NCBI RefSeq assembly: GCF_001434895.1
Contig: NZ_AZEE01000028.1
Span: forward strand, 496,502 to 560,501
DNA length: 64,000 nucleotides
Source: Secundilactobacillus odoratitofui DSM 19909 = JCM 15043
Lineage (GTDB): Bacteria; Bacillota; Bacilli; Lactobacillales; Lactobacillaceae
Direction: 5' to 3'
In this document: in pieces, positions 1 through 8,526 of the stretch
Position numbering within the stretch: position 1 is the stretch's first letter
How the letters are laid out: every line of letters starts with the position of its first letter
The notes under the pieces: model-generated
Seen by the model: only the letters and a program-made list of their open reading frames with translations
Databases searched by the model: none
Told to the model about the DNA's origin: nothing
Position numbers and translations under genes: made by a program

Positions 1-1
1 C

Positions 2-166
2 GCAGGTCATGACAGTTATATTTTAAGCCAGGCCGTACCAACAACCATGCTGTTTGTCCCCAGTGTCGGCGGTATCAGTCACGCACCGAACGAACAGACT
101 AATCCAGCCGATTTGGCTGCTGGCATTGACGTTTTAACAGAAAGTCTACGTCGCCAAGCTTATTAA
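2..166 (+). CDS. M20-family amidohydrolase, C-terminal end (partial)
   Basis: Only the last 54 residues are present; the gene enters from the left edge. The fragment reads AGHDSYILSQ, then TTMLFVPSVGGISHAPNEQT, which matches the end of N-carbamoyl-L-amino-acid hydrolases and allantoate amidohydrolases of the M20 metallopeptidase family. In that family the His of the GHD motif lies near the metal site and the GGISH segment carries another conserved His. Substrate cannot be inferred from this fragment. A hairpin terminator follows directly. Confidence 0.7.
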   Translation, partial: AGHDSYILSQAVPTTMLFVPSVGGISHAPNEQTNPADLAAGIDVLTESLRRQAY

Positions 167-196
167 ACCCGCTTATGCAATTCAATTACCATATAA

Positions 197-246
197 AAAC
201 GCGTACCCAGATGCTCAATCGTCATCCGGATACGCGTTTATTTTAT
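197..246. terminator. Terminator between M20 gene and yqeY
   Basis: Inverted repeat AAACGCGTA / TACGCGTTT (about 197-205 and 231-239), followed by a T-rich run on the plus strand and preceded by an A-run, so it can serve both convergent genes. Confidence 0.7.
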
Positions 247-315
247 CGAGTGCGCCAAACCACCGTTTGAACAACACATGTTTTTGATTCAAATTCGTCT
301 TTGTGACGTCAAGAT

Positions 316-762
316 TTACTTACTAAGTAAACTCTTAACGGTTTTGTTCACAATGGCACCGTCTGCCCGACCCTTAAGTTTAGGCATCACTGCACCCATT
401 ACCTTACCAAAATCGGCCATAGAACTGGCACCTACTTGGCTAACCGTTTCAGTAACGATCTTTTGAACTTCTTCTTCACTTAACTGCTTAGGTGCGTACT
501 TTTCAACCAATTTAATTTCAGCGTCTAGGCCGTCAACTAAGTCCTGACGGTTAGCAGCTGCGAATTCCTCGCGAGATTCCTTACGCTGCTTTAATTCTCG
601 TGATAATACCGTTAATTCATCATCATCGGTTAAATCATGACCGAGCTTGACCCGTTCATTGGTAAGCGACGCCTTAATCATCCTAATCACGTTCAAGGCA
701 ACCTTATCATGCGCCTTCATCGCTGTTTTAAGATCTTCTGTTAATGTATCAGATAATGACAT
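316..762 (-). CDS. yqeY: GatB/YqeY domain protein
   Basis: 148-residue protein of the YqeY family, related to the C-terminal tRNA-binding tail of GatB, the amidotransferase subunit. Its cellular role is not well defined; a tRNA-related function is inferred from the GatB similarity. The start chosen is the ATG reading [10 protein letters not shown], 7 bases after GGAGG; an in-frame extension upstream has no ribosome site and would overlap the hairpin. It follows rpsU, the usual arrangement in Firmicutes, but a terminator-like hairpin stands between them, so it is probably expressed at a lower level than rpsU. Confidence 0.92.
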   Translation of the reverse strand: MSLSDTLTEDLKTAMKAHDKVALNVIRMIKASLTNERVKLGHDLTDDDELTVLSRELKQRKESREEFAAANRQDLVDGLDAEIKLVEKYAPKQLSEEEVQKIVTETVSQVGASSMADFGKVMGAVMPKLKGRADGAIVNKTVKSLLSK

Positions 763-790
763 GATGAGTCCTCCATTTAAATTTATTCTC

Positions 791-820
791 AAAAAAAAGC
801 TCCTGCTAAAAACAGGAGCC
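791..820 (-). terminator. Intra-operon hairpin between rpsU and yqeY
   Basis: Perfect 7-bp stem GCTCCTG / CAGGAGC (799-805 and 813-819) followed on the minus strand by eight Ts. This has the form of an intrinsic terminator just after the rpsU stop and before the yqeY ribosome site, likely giving partial termination. Confidence 0.75.
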
Positions 821-829
821 ATTATGCAA

Positions 830-1015
830 CTAGAAGCGCTTCTTGTTCTTGCGTTTTCTTGCTGCTTCTGATTTTAATTTGCGTTTAACACTTGGCTTTT
901 CGTAAAACTCACGTTTACGGTATTCTTGTAAGGTACCGCTTTTTGAAACGGTTCGTTTGAAGCGCCGAAGAGCATCGTCAAGAGACTCGTTTTTGCGAAC
1001 GACTGTCTTTGTCAT
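830..1015 (-). CDS. rpsU: 30S ribosomal protein S21
   Basis: 61-residue, strongly basic protein ([20 protein letters not shown]...) that matches bacterial S21, a small-subunit protein near the anti-Shine-Dalgarno end of 16S rRNA. Length and the arginine/lysine-rich C-terminus are typical. It is the first gene of the rpsU-yqeY unit and has a well-formed promoter upstream. Confidence 0.97.
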   Translation of the reverse strand: MTKTVVRKNESLDDALRRFKRTVSKSGTLQEYRKREFYEKPSVKRKLKSEAARKRKNKKRF

Positions 1016-1099
1016 GTAAATTCCCTCCCTCCGAGCTCAAGTAGTAACCGACTGAAATTAAACAACAAAAATAAAGGTTCATTCCAACAGTTCTTTTTA

Positions 1100-1128
1100 A
1101 TTATACCTATATCAGACCCCATCGTCAA
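1100..1128 (-). promoter_or_regulatory. rpsU promoter
   Basis: On the minus strand TTGACG (1123-1128) and TATAAT (1100-1105) are separated by 17 bases, a near-consensus sigma-A promoter about 85 bases before the rpsU start. Confidence 0.75.
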
Positions 1129-1226
1129 TCTTTTCATACAAGTTTTGATTGAGAAATTTAACGATCTTTTTTTCTACGAGCCCTTTTTAAAAAACAATTT
1201 GAAGCATCAACTGAACTTCCAAGCTG

Positions 1227-1260
1227 TGCTAAAATGAGGTTACTTAATTTACTTGGGAGG
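1227..1260 (+). promoter_or_regulatory. Extended -10 promoter and RBS of PPDK regulator gene
   Basis: TGCTAAAAT (-10 hexamer 1230-1235) is an extended -10 element; no good -35 is seen. GGGAGG at 1255-1260 decides the ATG at 1268 over the upstream in-frame ATG at 1253. Confidence 0.5.
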
Positions 1261-1267
1261 TTTCAAC

Positions 1268-2107
1268 ATGTCAGAAAGTCCTGAAATCGAAATCTTTTTA
1301 ATCTCAGATTCTTCCGGGGAAACTGCCCTCACAGTTGCTCAAACTGCTGTCGCACAATTCCCTGATCTGCAAGTCAAATATCAACGTTTTCCTTTTATTC
1401 AAACCGAATCAATTTTAGGCGGCATCCTAAACTTAGCCGCTAAAAAAAATGCAGTGCTTTACTACACGTTAGTGACGAGCTCACTCAGTGAACAAGTCAT
1501 TAACTTTACTACTGAACATCACTTACAAGCGTTTGATTGTATTCAACCGGCCATGACCGTTTTAGCCAATCGCAGTGGGCTAACCCCTGCCTCCATTCCT
1601 AGCATGAACCACAGTTTAACTGATACTTATTTCGATCGAATCGGCGCAATGGAATTCGCCGTGGCTTACGATGATGGTAAAGATCCGACCGGGCTCTTAA
1701 AAGCTGACCTTGTGATTCTTGGCGTGTCAAGAACGTCCAAAACACCCTTGTCACTATTCTTGGCTAACCGCGGCATTAAAGTGGCTAATTTGCCACTTTC
1801 ACCAAAATCACAATTGCCTGACGAACTATGGCAGGTTAATCCAGGCAAAATCATTGGTCTGACTAACAGCCCTAAGGTTTTACGGCGAATTCGCCAACAA
1901 CGAATGATTTCATACGGCCTACCAGCTGAAAGTGCCTACTCTGATACCGAAAAAATCAAGGCAGAGCTCAAGTATGCCGATGAAATTTATCAAAAAATTG
2001 GTTGCTTAGAAATTAACGTCGCCAATAAATCCATTGAAGAAACCGCCACCTTAATTTTGGAAAGTTTAGATTTAGAACCCGCCGAAGTTGACACAATTCG
2101 AGATTAA
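1268..2107 (+). CDS. Pyruvate, phosphate dikinase regulatory protein (DUF299)
   Basis: 279 residues of the PPSR/DUF299 family, bifunctional enzymes that use ADP to phosphorylate a threonine of pyruvate,phosphate dikinase (or PEP synthetase) and remove it by phosphorolysis. The P-loop-like signature GVSRTSKT lies near residues 151-158, and the N-terminal SDSSGETA motif is intact. It is likely monocistronic, with a terminator directly after it. No dikinase gene lies in this window, so its target must be elsewhere or it acts on another protein. Family assignment is firm; the partner is inference. Confidence 0.9.
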   Translation: MSESPEIEIFLISDSSGETALTVAQTAVAQFPDLQVKYQRFPFIQTESILGGILNLAAKKNAVLYYTLVTSSLSEQVINFTTEHHLQAFDCIQPAMTVLANRSGLTPASIPSMNHSLTDTYFDRIGAMEFAVAYDDGKDPTGLLKADLVILGVSRTSKTPLSLFLANRGIKVANLPLSPKSQLPDELWQVNPGKIIGLTNSPKVLRRIRQQRMISYGLPAESAYSDTEKIKAELKYADEIYQKIGCLEINVANKSIEETATLILESLDLEPAEVDTIRD

Positions 2108-2111
2108 ACAT

Positions 2112-2154
2112 AACCACCAAGCCAGGCAGAATCACTGTTGGTTTGGTGGTTTTC
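2112..2154 (+). terminator. Terminator after PPDK regulator gene
   Basis: Stem AACCACCAA (2112-2120) / TTGGTGGTT (2143-2151), followed by a short T-run. It separates this gene from the flavin reductase fusion. Confidence 0.7.
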
Positions 2155-2201
2155 TTGTATACTTGAGTTATGAGCAGCACGATTCTTTCAGACAGGATGT
2201 G

Positions 2202-3056
2202 ATGAAATTGAACCAAATTGGCATTATTGTTGGCAGTTTACGGAAGTCTGCCTACTCAAAAAAAGTGGCCAAACAACTGGCTAACTTGTTACCCGTAACC
2301 TTTAACCCGGTTTTTATCCCGATTGATCAGTTACCGCTCTACAATACTGACGCAGACGAACCCAACACGGTGCCACAATGGGAAACTTTTCGACAACAAC
2401 TCGATGCGGTCAGCGGACTAATTATTGTCACTCCTGAGTACAATCGGTCAATGTCTGGCGCGCTTAAAAACGCCTTTGATGTGGGTTCAAAGCGCCACAA
2501 TCACTGGAAAAAGCGACCAGCCTTAGTGATATCAACTTCGCCAGGTGCAGCGGGTGGTTTTGGTGCCAATCAACACGTTCGTCAGGTATTGGTGACCTTA
2601 AACGTCACGCCAGTTCAGCGACCAGAAGTTTATCTTGGCCACGTTAACCAACTCTTTGACGCGAACGATCAAATCACCCAAACCGAAACGCTCTCATACC
2701 TACAAACCGCCATTGATACGTTTGTGACCTTACATCAACAACTCACACAAGCAACTAATATTGATGAATCCATACACCTGCAATTTGAACCTGGGCGTTT
2801 CTTTGCTAGGAATGACCACCAAGAGATCATTGCTGAAATTACTTGTGAGCCACACCAACAAAATGAACTTTTAGTTGATAGAACCTATGTGGCTGAATCG
2901 CTCCGAGGTCAAGGCGTTGCCTCCCAACTGATGCAACGGGTAATTCGCTACGCACAGCTTTATAACTTAAAAATTATCCCGGAGTGCACCTATGCAAAAG
3001 CCTACTTTAAACGTCATCCTGACGACCAAGGATTGTTAGCAGCCCCACTGACATAA
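2202..3056 (+). CDS. NADPH-dependent FMN reductase fused to GNAT acetyltransferase
   Basis: 284 residues with two domains. Residues 1 to about 180 are an NADPH-dependent FMN reductase fold: GSLRKSAYSKK near the N-terminus for FMN phosphate binding and PEYNRSMSG near residue 77, the family signature. Residues about 195-284 resemble the short GNAT acetyltransferases of the YjdJ type, with the acetyl-CoA loop LRGQGVAS near 235 and the YAKAYFKRHPD ending. The start is the ATG at 2202 after AGGA; the open frame extends upstream into the preceding gene but lacks a ribosome site there. A likely role is a soluble flavin/quinone reductase with a linked acyltransferase; substrates are unknown. Confidence 0.85.
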   Translation: MKLNQIGIIVGSLRKSAYSKKVAKQLANLLPVTFNPVFIPIDQLPLYNTDADEPNTVPQWETFRQQLDAVSGLIIVTPEYNRSMSGALKNAFDVGSKRHNHWKKRPALVISTSPGAAGGFGANQHVRQVLVTLNVTPVQRPEVYLGHVNQLFDANDQITQTETLSYLQTAIDTFVTLHQQLTQATNIDESIHLQFEPGRFFARNDHQEIIAEITCEPHQQNELLVDRTYVAESLRGQGVASQLMQRVIRYAQLYNLKIIPECTYAKAYFKRHPDDQGLLAAPLT

Positions 3057-3109
3057 TCTAATTGATTGTGCCTAAAAGCGTGCCAATGCTAACAGAACTC
3101 AAGTCTGCA

Positions 3110-3144
3110 AAAAGACGCTTGCCGAATTTTGGCAAGCGTCTTTT
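3110..3144. terminator. Bidirectional terminator
   Basis: 14-bp perfect stem from AAAAGACGCTTGCC (3110-3123) with its complement at 3131-3144, with A-run and T-run on the two sides. It serves both the flavin reductase fusion and the minus-strand nfo operon. Confidence 0.9.
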
Positions 3145-3212
3145 TTGAAGCGGATTATCATCCGTTGACTCAGGTTCATTCACATTTTCAAAAACGTTTA
3201 AGTAACTAAGAA

Positions 3213-4142
3213 TTACTCATCAAAACCAAGGGTCGCATCAAATGGCGCCTGAGCAAGCACTTTTTCCTCAATTTGCGGATCAAAGCGCTGTTGCTTCAAC
3301 ATCTCAACCTCATAACCATAGGGTGCCAGCTTATGTTTTTTATCAACAGCAACCCACGGTGTTTCCATCACTTTGGGTACCTTCGTCAAGGCTGGGTGGT
3401 GAGCAACAGCGTTTAGCGCTTCAAAGCCAATCGTACCCTTACCGAGCAGTTCGTGGCGGTCCTTATGACTACCCATTGGATTTTTGGAATCGTTCAAGTG
3501 AATCACACCCATTCGATCTAAGCCAATCACATCATCGAACGTTTTCAGGACACCATCAAAATCACCAGCAATATTATAGCCGGCATCGCTCGTGTGACAC
3601 GTATCAAAACAGACTGATAGCTTATCATTATCGTTAACCTGATCAATGATTTGCGCCAGCTGTTCAAAAGTGATACCTACCTCAGTTCCCTTACCAGCCA
3701 TAGTTTCCAGGGCAATTTTGACGGTTTGATCTGGGGTAATAATTTCGTTAAGTCCTTTTGCAATTTGAGCAATGGCTGCGTCTGGACCGGCACCCACATG
3801 TGCCCCCGGGTGCAGCACGATTTGACTTGCACCAATTGCCTGAGCTCGCTTAACTTCTTCACGTAGAAATTGAACAGCAAAGGGATAGTTTTCAGGCTTG
3901 ATGGTATTGCCCAAATTGACGACGTATGGCGCGTGCACCACGATTTGTTGCAGACCATGTTCCGCCATGTACGCCTGACCGGCTTCGATATTTAACTCAT
4001 CAATGGGTTTACGTCTCGTGTTTTGCGGTGCCCCAGTATAGACCATAAACACGTTTTCGCCATACCCAGCCGCTTCTTTAGCCGACCCCAACAACATGTC
4101 CTTACCCTTCATACTGACGTGTGAACCGATTAAAAACGTCAT
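3213..4142 (-). CDS. nfo: Endonuclease IV (deoxyribonuclease IV)
   Basis: 309-residue AP endonuclease of the TIM-barrel Nfo family, which cuts at abasic sites in base excision repair using a three-zinc cluster. Visible metal-site motifs in order are [40 protein letters not shown] and the GSHKDRHE segment. Its ATG overlaps the stop of the upstream glycerophosphotransferase gene (4139-4142), so it is translationally coupled to a teichoic acid gene. It is the last gene of the unit, before a strong terminator. The repair function is firm; the link with cell wall genes is probably just operon placement. Confidence 0.95.
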   Translation of the reverse strand: MTFLIGSHVSMKGKDMLLGSAKEAAGYGENVFMVYTGAPQNTRRKPIDELNIEAGQAYMAEHGLQQIVVHAPYVVNLGNTIKPENYPFAVQFLREEVKRAQAIGASQIVLHPGAHVGAGPDAAIAQIAKGLNEIITPDQTVKIALETMAGKGTEVGITFEQLAQIIDQVNDNDKLSVCFDTCHTSDAGYNIAGDFDGVLKTFDDVIGLDRMGVIHLNDSKNPMGSHKDRHELLGKGTIGFEALNAVAHHPALTKVPKVMETPWVAVDKKHKLAPYGYEVEMLKQQRFDPQIEEKVLAQAPFDATLGFDE

Positions 4143-5365
4143 TTTGCAATTCCTCCTAAAATCAAATCAGCGACTTGTTGAGAAGCAGTACCATCTTCCC
4201 AACGACAGTACTTTTGATTAAATTGTACCAAACGTTCATGAAAATCGCCAAAGGTCCCAGTTTGCTGGAATGCTTTGAGGTTTGCGAGCAGTTGATTTTC
4301 ATTAGTGGCCAGCGGTCCTGGGATTTCAGCCTGATAATCGAAGTAAAATCCCCGTAATTGGTCACGATAGTGCTCTAAGTCATACGCATAAAATAGCATT
4401 GGCCGTTTTAAATTAGCAAAATCAAACATCACCGAGGAATAGTCAGTGATGAGTAGATCGGTTATTAAATATAAATTCGAAATATCTTCATCAGCTAGTA
4501 TTTTAACCCGCGATTCATATCCGGCAATGTCGATTCGGTCTTTCACCAAATAATGCGGGCGAATCACTAATATGGTCTGTTCATCTACCTGCTCAAAGAA
4601 GTGCCCCAAGTCAAACGGTAATTTGAAATGATACTGCCCTGTTTTAATCGCATCATCGTCACGCCAAGTCGGCGCGTAAGTCACCACGGTAGTAGTCGCA
4701 TCACCAACCAACTGTTGTTTTAATTGGGCAATGACTTCAGGTTTATTTTGATGATATAACACGTCATTTCTAGGGTAGCCAATCTCTAAAAACTGGTTTT
4801 GAAACTGGAATGCTGATTTAAAAATCTGCTCCGAATAATCATTTGGCGCAATCAGATAACGCCAACGGGCTGCTTCCTGTGTAAATTGCCGATAATAATC
4901 CTGTGTCCGTGTTCCCGGAATGGCAACGTGCTCAATATCAACGCCAAGGTGCTTCAGTGGCGTACCATGCCAAGTCTGAATATAAACAGTCTGGCGGTTT
5001 TTACGCCACCAGTTAGGCATTCTTGAATTATTCACCCAATACTTGGCATGCGCCATTAGCCACACCCATTTGAGTGAAAAGCGTTTGACCAATTTAATGT
5101 CAGGATACTTGGCATGAAGTTGCCGATAAAGGCGTGGCTTTACACCGAAATATGCGGTGTGAGCCAGCTCCGGTTTTTGAGTGATCAACGCCCGGTAGAT
5201 GGCAGCCGGATTATCATTAACGTCATTGCCGTTGAAACTCTCGAAGACGATCAGATCTTTTTTGGTCGGGAAACAAATAAACCCATCGTTTATCACGATG
5301 AGTCCATAGCGAATCACGATTTTAAGACCCTTAATGACCTGGTTTTTTAATCCAGTCATGGTCAT
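4139..5365 (-). CDS. CDP-glycerol glycerophosphotransferase (TagF-like)
   Basis: 408 residues. The C-terminal two thirds is a CDP-glycerol:poly(glycerophosphate) glycerophosphotransferase domain with [10 protein letters not shown] near residue 130 and [11 protein letters not shown] in the C-terminal part, both hallmarks of the TagB/TagF family that primes or extends teichoic acid on the inner membrane face. It is shorter than full-length TagF polymerases because it lacks the long N-terminal part, so priming or limited extension is also possible. The ATG at 5365 follows AAAGGAGG. A likely promoter sits directly upstream, so it can be transcribed apart from the permease gene. Confidence 0.85.
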   Translation of the reverse strand: MTMTGLKNQVIKGLKIVIRYGLIVINDGFICFPTKKDLIVFESFNGNDVNDNPAAIYRALITQKPELAHTAYFGVKPRLYRQLHAKYPDIKLVKRFSLKWVWLMAHAKYWVNNSRMPNWWRKNRQTVYIQTWHGTPLKHLGVDIEHVAIPGTRTQDYYRQFTQEAARWRYLIAPNDYSEQIFKSAFQFQNQFLEIGYPRNDVLYHQNKPEVIAQLKQQLVGDATTTVVTYAPTWRDDDAIKTGQYHFKLPFDLGHFFEQVDEQTILVIRPHYLVKDRIDIAGYESRVKILADEDISNLYLITDLLITDYSSVMFDFANLKRPMLFYAYDLEHYRDQLRGFYFDYQAEIPGPLATNENQLLANLKAFQQTGTFGDFHERLVQFNQKYCRWEDGTASQQVADLILGGIAK

Positions 5366-5396
5366 CGTAATTCCTCCTTTAGTTTGTTTAATTACT

Positions 5397-5424
5397 ATTA
5401 TATGGTGCTGCCGCCAAAAAGCAA
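5397..5424 (-). promoter_or_regulatory. Internal promoter before tagF-like gene and nfo
   Basis: On the minus strand TTGCTT (5419-5424) and TATAAT (5397-5402) with a 16-base spacer, in the 63-base gap after the permease gene. Confidence 0.55.
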
Positions 5425-5428
5425 TCAG

Positions 5429-6235
5429 CTAAATTAAATCCACGAATCTCGAACGGAACTTGTAGTGCAGGTGAGAGCCCACTAACAAGAAGAACAAAAC
5501 GAATAGCCAAAATTCTATTGTGAGCACTGGTCGCTGCCAGAACCACCCTTGACCAAGCATTGATTCACGAAAACCGGAAACCACGTAGAAAAATGGATTC
5601 AATTGTAACAGGCGGGTCACAGTTGGTGGAAAGGCACCGGTCTCAAAGTTAAACAGGACACCAGAAATATAAAATAACATCCGCATCACTGACTGCAACA
5701 GCACGTGGTAGTCTCGAATTAGAATTGACACCGCTGAGTTAAAAATGCCAAAGGCTAACAGGAACATAATCATACAGAAAAAGTAATAAATGGATTCAAA
5801 CCAATAAACGCTTGGTCGAATACCGTATAGCAGGCCAACGATTACCGAAACCACCAACATCGTCCAAAACGAACTTAAGTTGGACACAATCTTGATCGTT
5901 GGTAGCGCCGACACTGGAAACTTCATCTTAGACACCATCCCAGCACGCTGGTAAATTGATTTAGAGGCGTCCAAAGTTGCTCGATTCATGAAGAACCAGG
6001 GTGTGATCCCAATCACCATCCAAGGCAAATAATCAACACCACTGTTTTGACCGTGTTTAAGTCCAACACCAAACACCAACCAATAAATACTAATTTGAAT
6101 CAGAGGATACAAGTATTCCCACACTAAACCTAAGTAATGGCTCTGATAACTTGCCCGATCTTCATAACTCGAAATTCGAAAAATAATGCCCAAACTCTCA
6201 AATTGTTCCTTAAATAAGGTTATGACCTCTTTCAA
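5429..6235 (-). CDS. tagG: Teichoic acid ABC exporter permease (TagG-like)
   Basis: 268 residues, ABC-2 type permease with about six membrane segments. The N-terminal cytoplasmic part (SYEDRASYQSHYLGLVWEYL) and the conserved WMVIGITPWFFMNRA segment match TagG, which with the TagH ATPase flips lipid-linked wall teichoic acid outward. It lies between two glycerophosphotransferase genes, which supports teichoic acid as cargo. No ATPase gene of the TagH type is adjacent or elsewhere in the window, so the partner must be encoded remotely. Confidence 0.88.
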   Translation of the reverse strand: MKEVITLFKEQFESLGIIFRISSYEDRASYQSHYLGLVWEYLYPLIQISIYWLVFGVGLKHGQNSGVDYLPWMVIGITPWFFMNRATLDASKSIYQRAGMVSKMKFPVSALPTIKIVSNLSSFWTMLVVSVIVGLLYGIRPSVYWFESIYYFFCMIMFLLAFGIFNSAVSILIRDYHVLLQSVMRMLFYISGVLFNFETGAFPPTVTRLLQLNPFFYVVSGFRESMLGQGWFWQRPVLTIEFWLFVLFFLLVGSHLHYKFRSRFVDLI

Positions 6236-6257
6236 AGGTTAACACTCCTTCACACCA

Positions 6258-7412
6258 TTACCCGTTGAGATAATGGCAGTAATATTCAACCACTCGTTTA
6301 GTAGCTTGTCCGTCGTTATAGGTATTCCAGTGACGGTTAAACTTGGTAAAGTCAGTTTTTTGATCTGCAAGAATTGCAGTCTCTAAAGCTGCGGCAGTCT
6401 GTAATGGTGGCGTTGGCAACCATTGTAGAAAATGGGGTTGAATGCCCGGATTCCGTTCGTACTCCGGCAAATCAGCCATGTAAAATAATAAACTATGTGC
6501 ATTTGGTAATAAACTATAATCAAAGGCAATCGATGAGTAGTCAGTGATTAACGTTTCTGTCACCATTAACAAATCGGTCGTCGATAATTGCGGATAAAAG
6601 CGTACTTGATGTGTCGTAGTGGCACTAAATTGTTGTTCATACTTTTGCAAAAGCGGGTGTAACTTGATAACCACGATTGCATCCGGATCAGCCACCAAAG
6701 CCTGCTTTAATTCCGGGGTGAGTTCAAACGTCATCGAATCTCGGTAAGTCGGCGCATACAAAATCACACGATGGTCCGAAAGTCCAGGTGCCAAGCGATT
6801 AATTCTAGCCAGTGCAGCGGCTTGCCAAGTTTTTGAGAAGAATCGATCTGACCGCGGGTAACCGAGCAACTTCATGCGCGAACGCGGAACCCGATAACTT
6901 TCTTGAAAAACGGTCCCCATTGCATCAGAAGCAACGACATAATCATCAAAATGATCATAAACATGCTGAAAGCGACGTTGATCAGCGGCCGACCGTTGCT
7001 TCGTCTTAGGGTCACCCCAGCCAAATCGTTTAATTGCCCCATTTGCGTGCCATAACTGCACGATTCGACAATGTCTTGGGTGTTTCAAGCCACCCAAGAA
7101 GGCGTAATAATTATCACAAAAAATCAAGTGTGACCGCATTAACACCGGCACATCTTCGAAAACGAAATGTAGGTTATCTCGGAATGGTTTCACCGTAATA
7201 CCATAGGCGGCAAGCTGCGTTGCAGCAACTTCAACAGCTGGTCGGTAGTAAACGACCAGTTGTTGCTGCGCTGGTAGCGATTTCGCCAACGCTAAAATAA
7301 ACTTGAGGTTATTACCAAAGCTCATGAGATAAATCACTGGCCGCGTCTTGGCGAGGTCAAAATAGTGGCACCAGGACAACAAACGCACAAGCCAAATATA
7401 AATTACTTTCAC
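6258..7412 (-). CDS. CDP-glycerol glycerophosphotransferase (TagB-like)
   Basis: About 384 residues. The first part has a hydrophobic stretch (VIYIWLVRLLSWCHYF) likely tying the protein to the membrane; the rest carries the glycerophosphotransferase motifs LWHANGAIKRFG and ETLITDYSSIAFDY. Members of this family add the first or later glycerol-phosphate units to the linkage disaccharide or chain. The start is uncertain: no ATG is available, and GTG at 7412, spaced after GGTGG, fits better than TTG at 7418. It is the first gene of the teichoic block, behind an extended -10 promoter and a long inverted repeat. Confidence 0.82.
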   Translation of the reverse strand: MKVIYIWLVRLLSWCHYFDLAKTRPVIYLMSFGNNLKFILALAKSLPAQQQLVVYYRPAVEVAATQLAAYGITVKPFRDNLHFVFEDVPVLMRSHLIFCDNYYAFLGGLKHPRHCRIVQLWHANGAIKRFGWGDPKTKQRSAADQRRFQHVYDHFDDYVVASDAMGTVFQESYRVPRSRMKLLGYPRSDRFFSKTWQAAALARINRLAPGLSDHRVILYAPTYRDSMTFELTPELKQALVADPDAIVVIKLHPLLQKYEQQFSATTTHQVRFYPQLSTTDLLMVTETLITDYSSIAFDYSLLPNAHSLLFYMADLPEYERNPGIQPHFLQWLPTPPLQTAAALETAILADQKTDFTKFNRHWNTYNDGQATKRVVEYYCHYLNG

Positions 7413-7441
7413 AACCAACCACCAATTCTATAACATTCTCC

Positions 7442-7480
7442 TGCGCCACAAGGCTCATATTCAATGGGGTTTGTGGCGCA
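7442..7480 (-). promoter_or_regulatory. Inverted repeat in the leader of the teichoic acid operon
   Basis: Perfect 10-bp inverted repeat TGCGCCACAA / TTGTGGCGCA with a 19-base spacer, lying just after the predicted transcription start and 30 bases before the TagB-like gene start. No T-run follows, so it is not a terminator. It could be an RNA hairpin that sets mRNA stability or a protein-binding operator. Confidence 0.55.
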
Positions 7481-7489
7481 CAACGTAGT

Positions 7490-7498
7490 ATTATACCA
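7490..7498 (-). promoter_or_regulatory. Extended -10 promoter of teichoic acid operon
   Basis: TGGTATAAT on the minus strand: a perfect -10 hexamer (7490-7495) with an upstream TG. A convincing -35 is not seen. Confidence 0.5.
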
Positions 7499-7593
7499 CA
7501 TTCATAATCACTGGCGAGGCCTTTAAGACGAATTTAATAAGTCGTCACCCTTTCCATCCTATCAGCAATTAATCCGGCACTTGAATAACAAAC

Positions 7594-7637
7594 AAAACGA
7601 AGTGTGCCAAATACTTCTGGCAACACTTCGTTTAAAA
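7594..7637 (-). terminator. Terminator after yitT-family gene
   Basis: Long stem from AAACGAAGTGT(T)GCCA (7595-7609) with TGGCAACACTTCGTTT (7618-7633), with an A-run on the plus side giving Ts on the minus strand. Confidence 0.85.
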
Positions 7638-7650
7638 AGCATCATTTGAC

Positions 7651-8526
7651 TTAAAGTTTGGGTTCATAAAAATGACCAAGAACTTTGTAAATTTCAGACA
7701 CACTTACAAAAGCATGTGAGTCTGCTTCATCCATTGCTTCTTCTAAATCACTCATTTCATAGCGTGAGATGACCGTGAACAAAATCGTCTTAGTGTCGTG
7801 GTGATATGCCCCTTCGGCATCATGGACAATGGTGATACCCCGCCGAATGTGATTTTGAATCGAATCGATCACCGTTTTTGGTCGGTCAGTGATAATCATG
7901 ACTTGCATCAATTGCTGGCGGGTATACGTCATGTCCATGACCCGGGCATTCACAACTAGACCAATGGCAGAATAAAACGCGTATGGCCAGCCGTATAAGA
8001 AACCAGCCGCAATAATAATTAGGGAGTTAAAGGCAATGTTAATCGTACCAATCGAACGGCCTGTCTTACGTCGAATGACAATTCCCAAAATATCAAGGCC
8101 ACCCGTTGAGATGCCATTTTTTAACGCCAACCCAGTACCAAAACCATTAACGGCCCCACCAAATAGCGCACAAATAATTGGGTCCGTTGTCAAATGAACT
8201 GGATGCAATAATTTAATCATCAAACTTGCCAAAAAAACGGCAATAACGGTATAAACGGTAAAATTATGGCTGATTTGCCGCCATGCAAGAATAAATAGTG
8301 GCACGTTCAAAAGAAACAAGCCTAACGCGGTGGATACCACAAAGGGCAAATGTCGTTCAGATAACGTCGTCACAAGTTGTGCCAGGCCCGTGATGCCAGA
8401 CGAATAAATATGTCCCGGCGTCCAAAAAAAGTTCATTGCGATTGAAACTAGGATGCCATAAATAAAGGCGGTCGAGATTTTACCGATTGATTGGTGGCGT
8501 TTAATCAAACGCTGTACATCGTCCAT
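7651..8526 (-). CDS. YitT-family membrane protein (DUF161/DUF2179)
   Basis: 291 residues. About five to six membrane helices in the first 200 residues, including GLAQLVTTL and the glycine-rich NGFGTGLALKNGISTGGLDI segment typical of DUF161, then a soluble C-terminal DUF2179 domain (ITDRPKTVIDSIQNHIRRGITI...). Such proteins are widespread in Firmicutes without a firmly established transport role. It is monocistronic with its own terminator and an unusually long, structured-looking upstream region (8527-8720). Confidence 0.85.
   Translation of the reverse strand: MDDVQRLIKRHQSIGKISTAFIYGILVSIAMNFFWTPGHIYSSGITGLAQLVTTLSERHLPFVVSTALGLFLLNVPLFILAWRQISHNFTVYTVIAVFLASLMIKLLHPVHLTTDPIICALFGGAVNGFGTGLALKNGISTGGLDILGIVIRRKTGRSIGTINIAFNSLIIIAAGFLYGWPYAFYSAIGLVVNARVMDMTYTRQQLMQVMIITDRPKTVIDSIQNHIRRGITIVHDAEGAYHHDTKTILFTVISRYEMSDLEEAMDEADSHAFVSVSEIYKVLGHFYEPKL

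Noticed and set aside
3242-3637. 131-codon open frame opposite nfo
   Set aside because: No start signal; nfo is a clear full-length gene on the minus strand.
7442-7480. Inverted repeat as transcription terminator
   Set aside because: No T-run on either strand and it lies after the promoter, so it is listed as a leader element instead.
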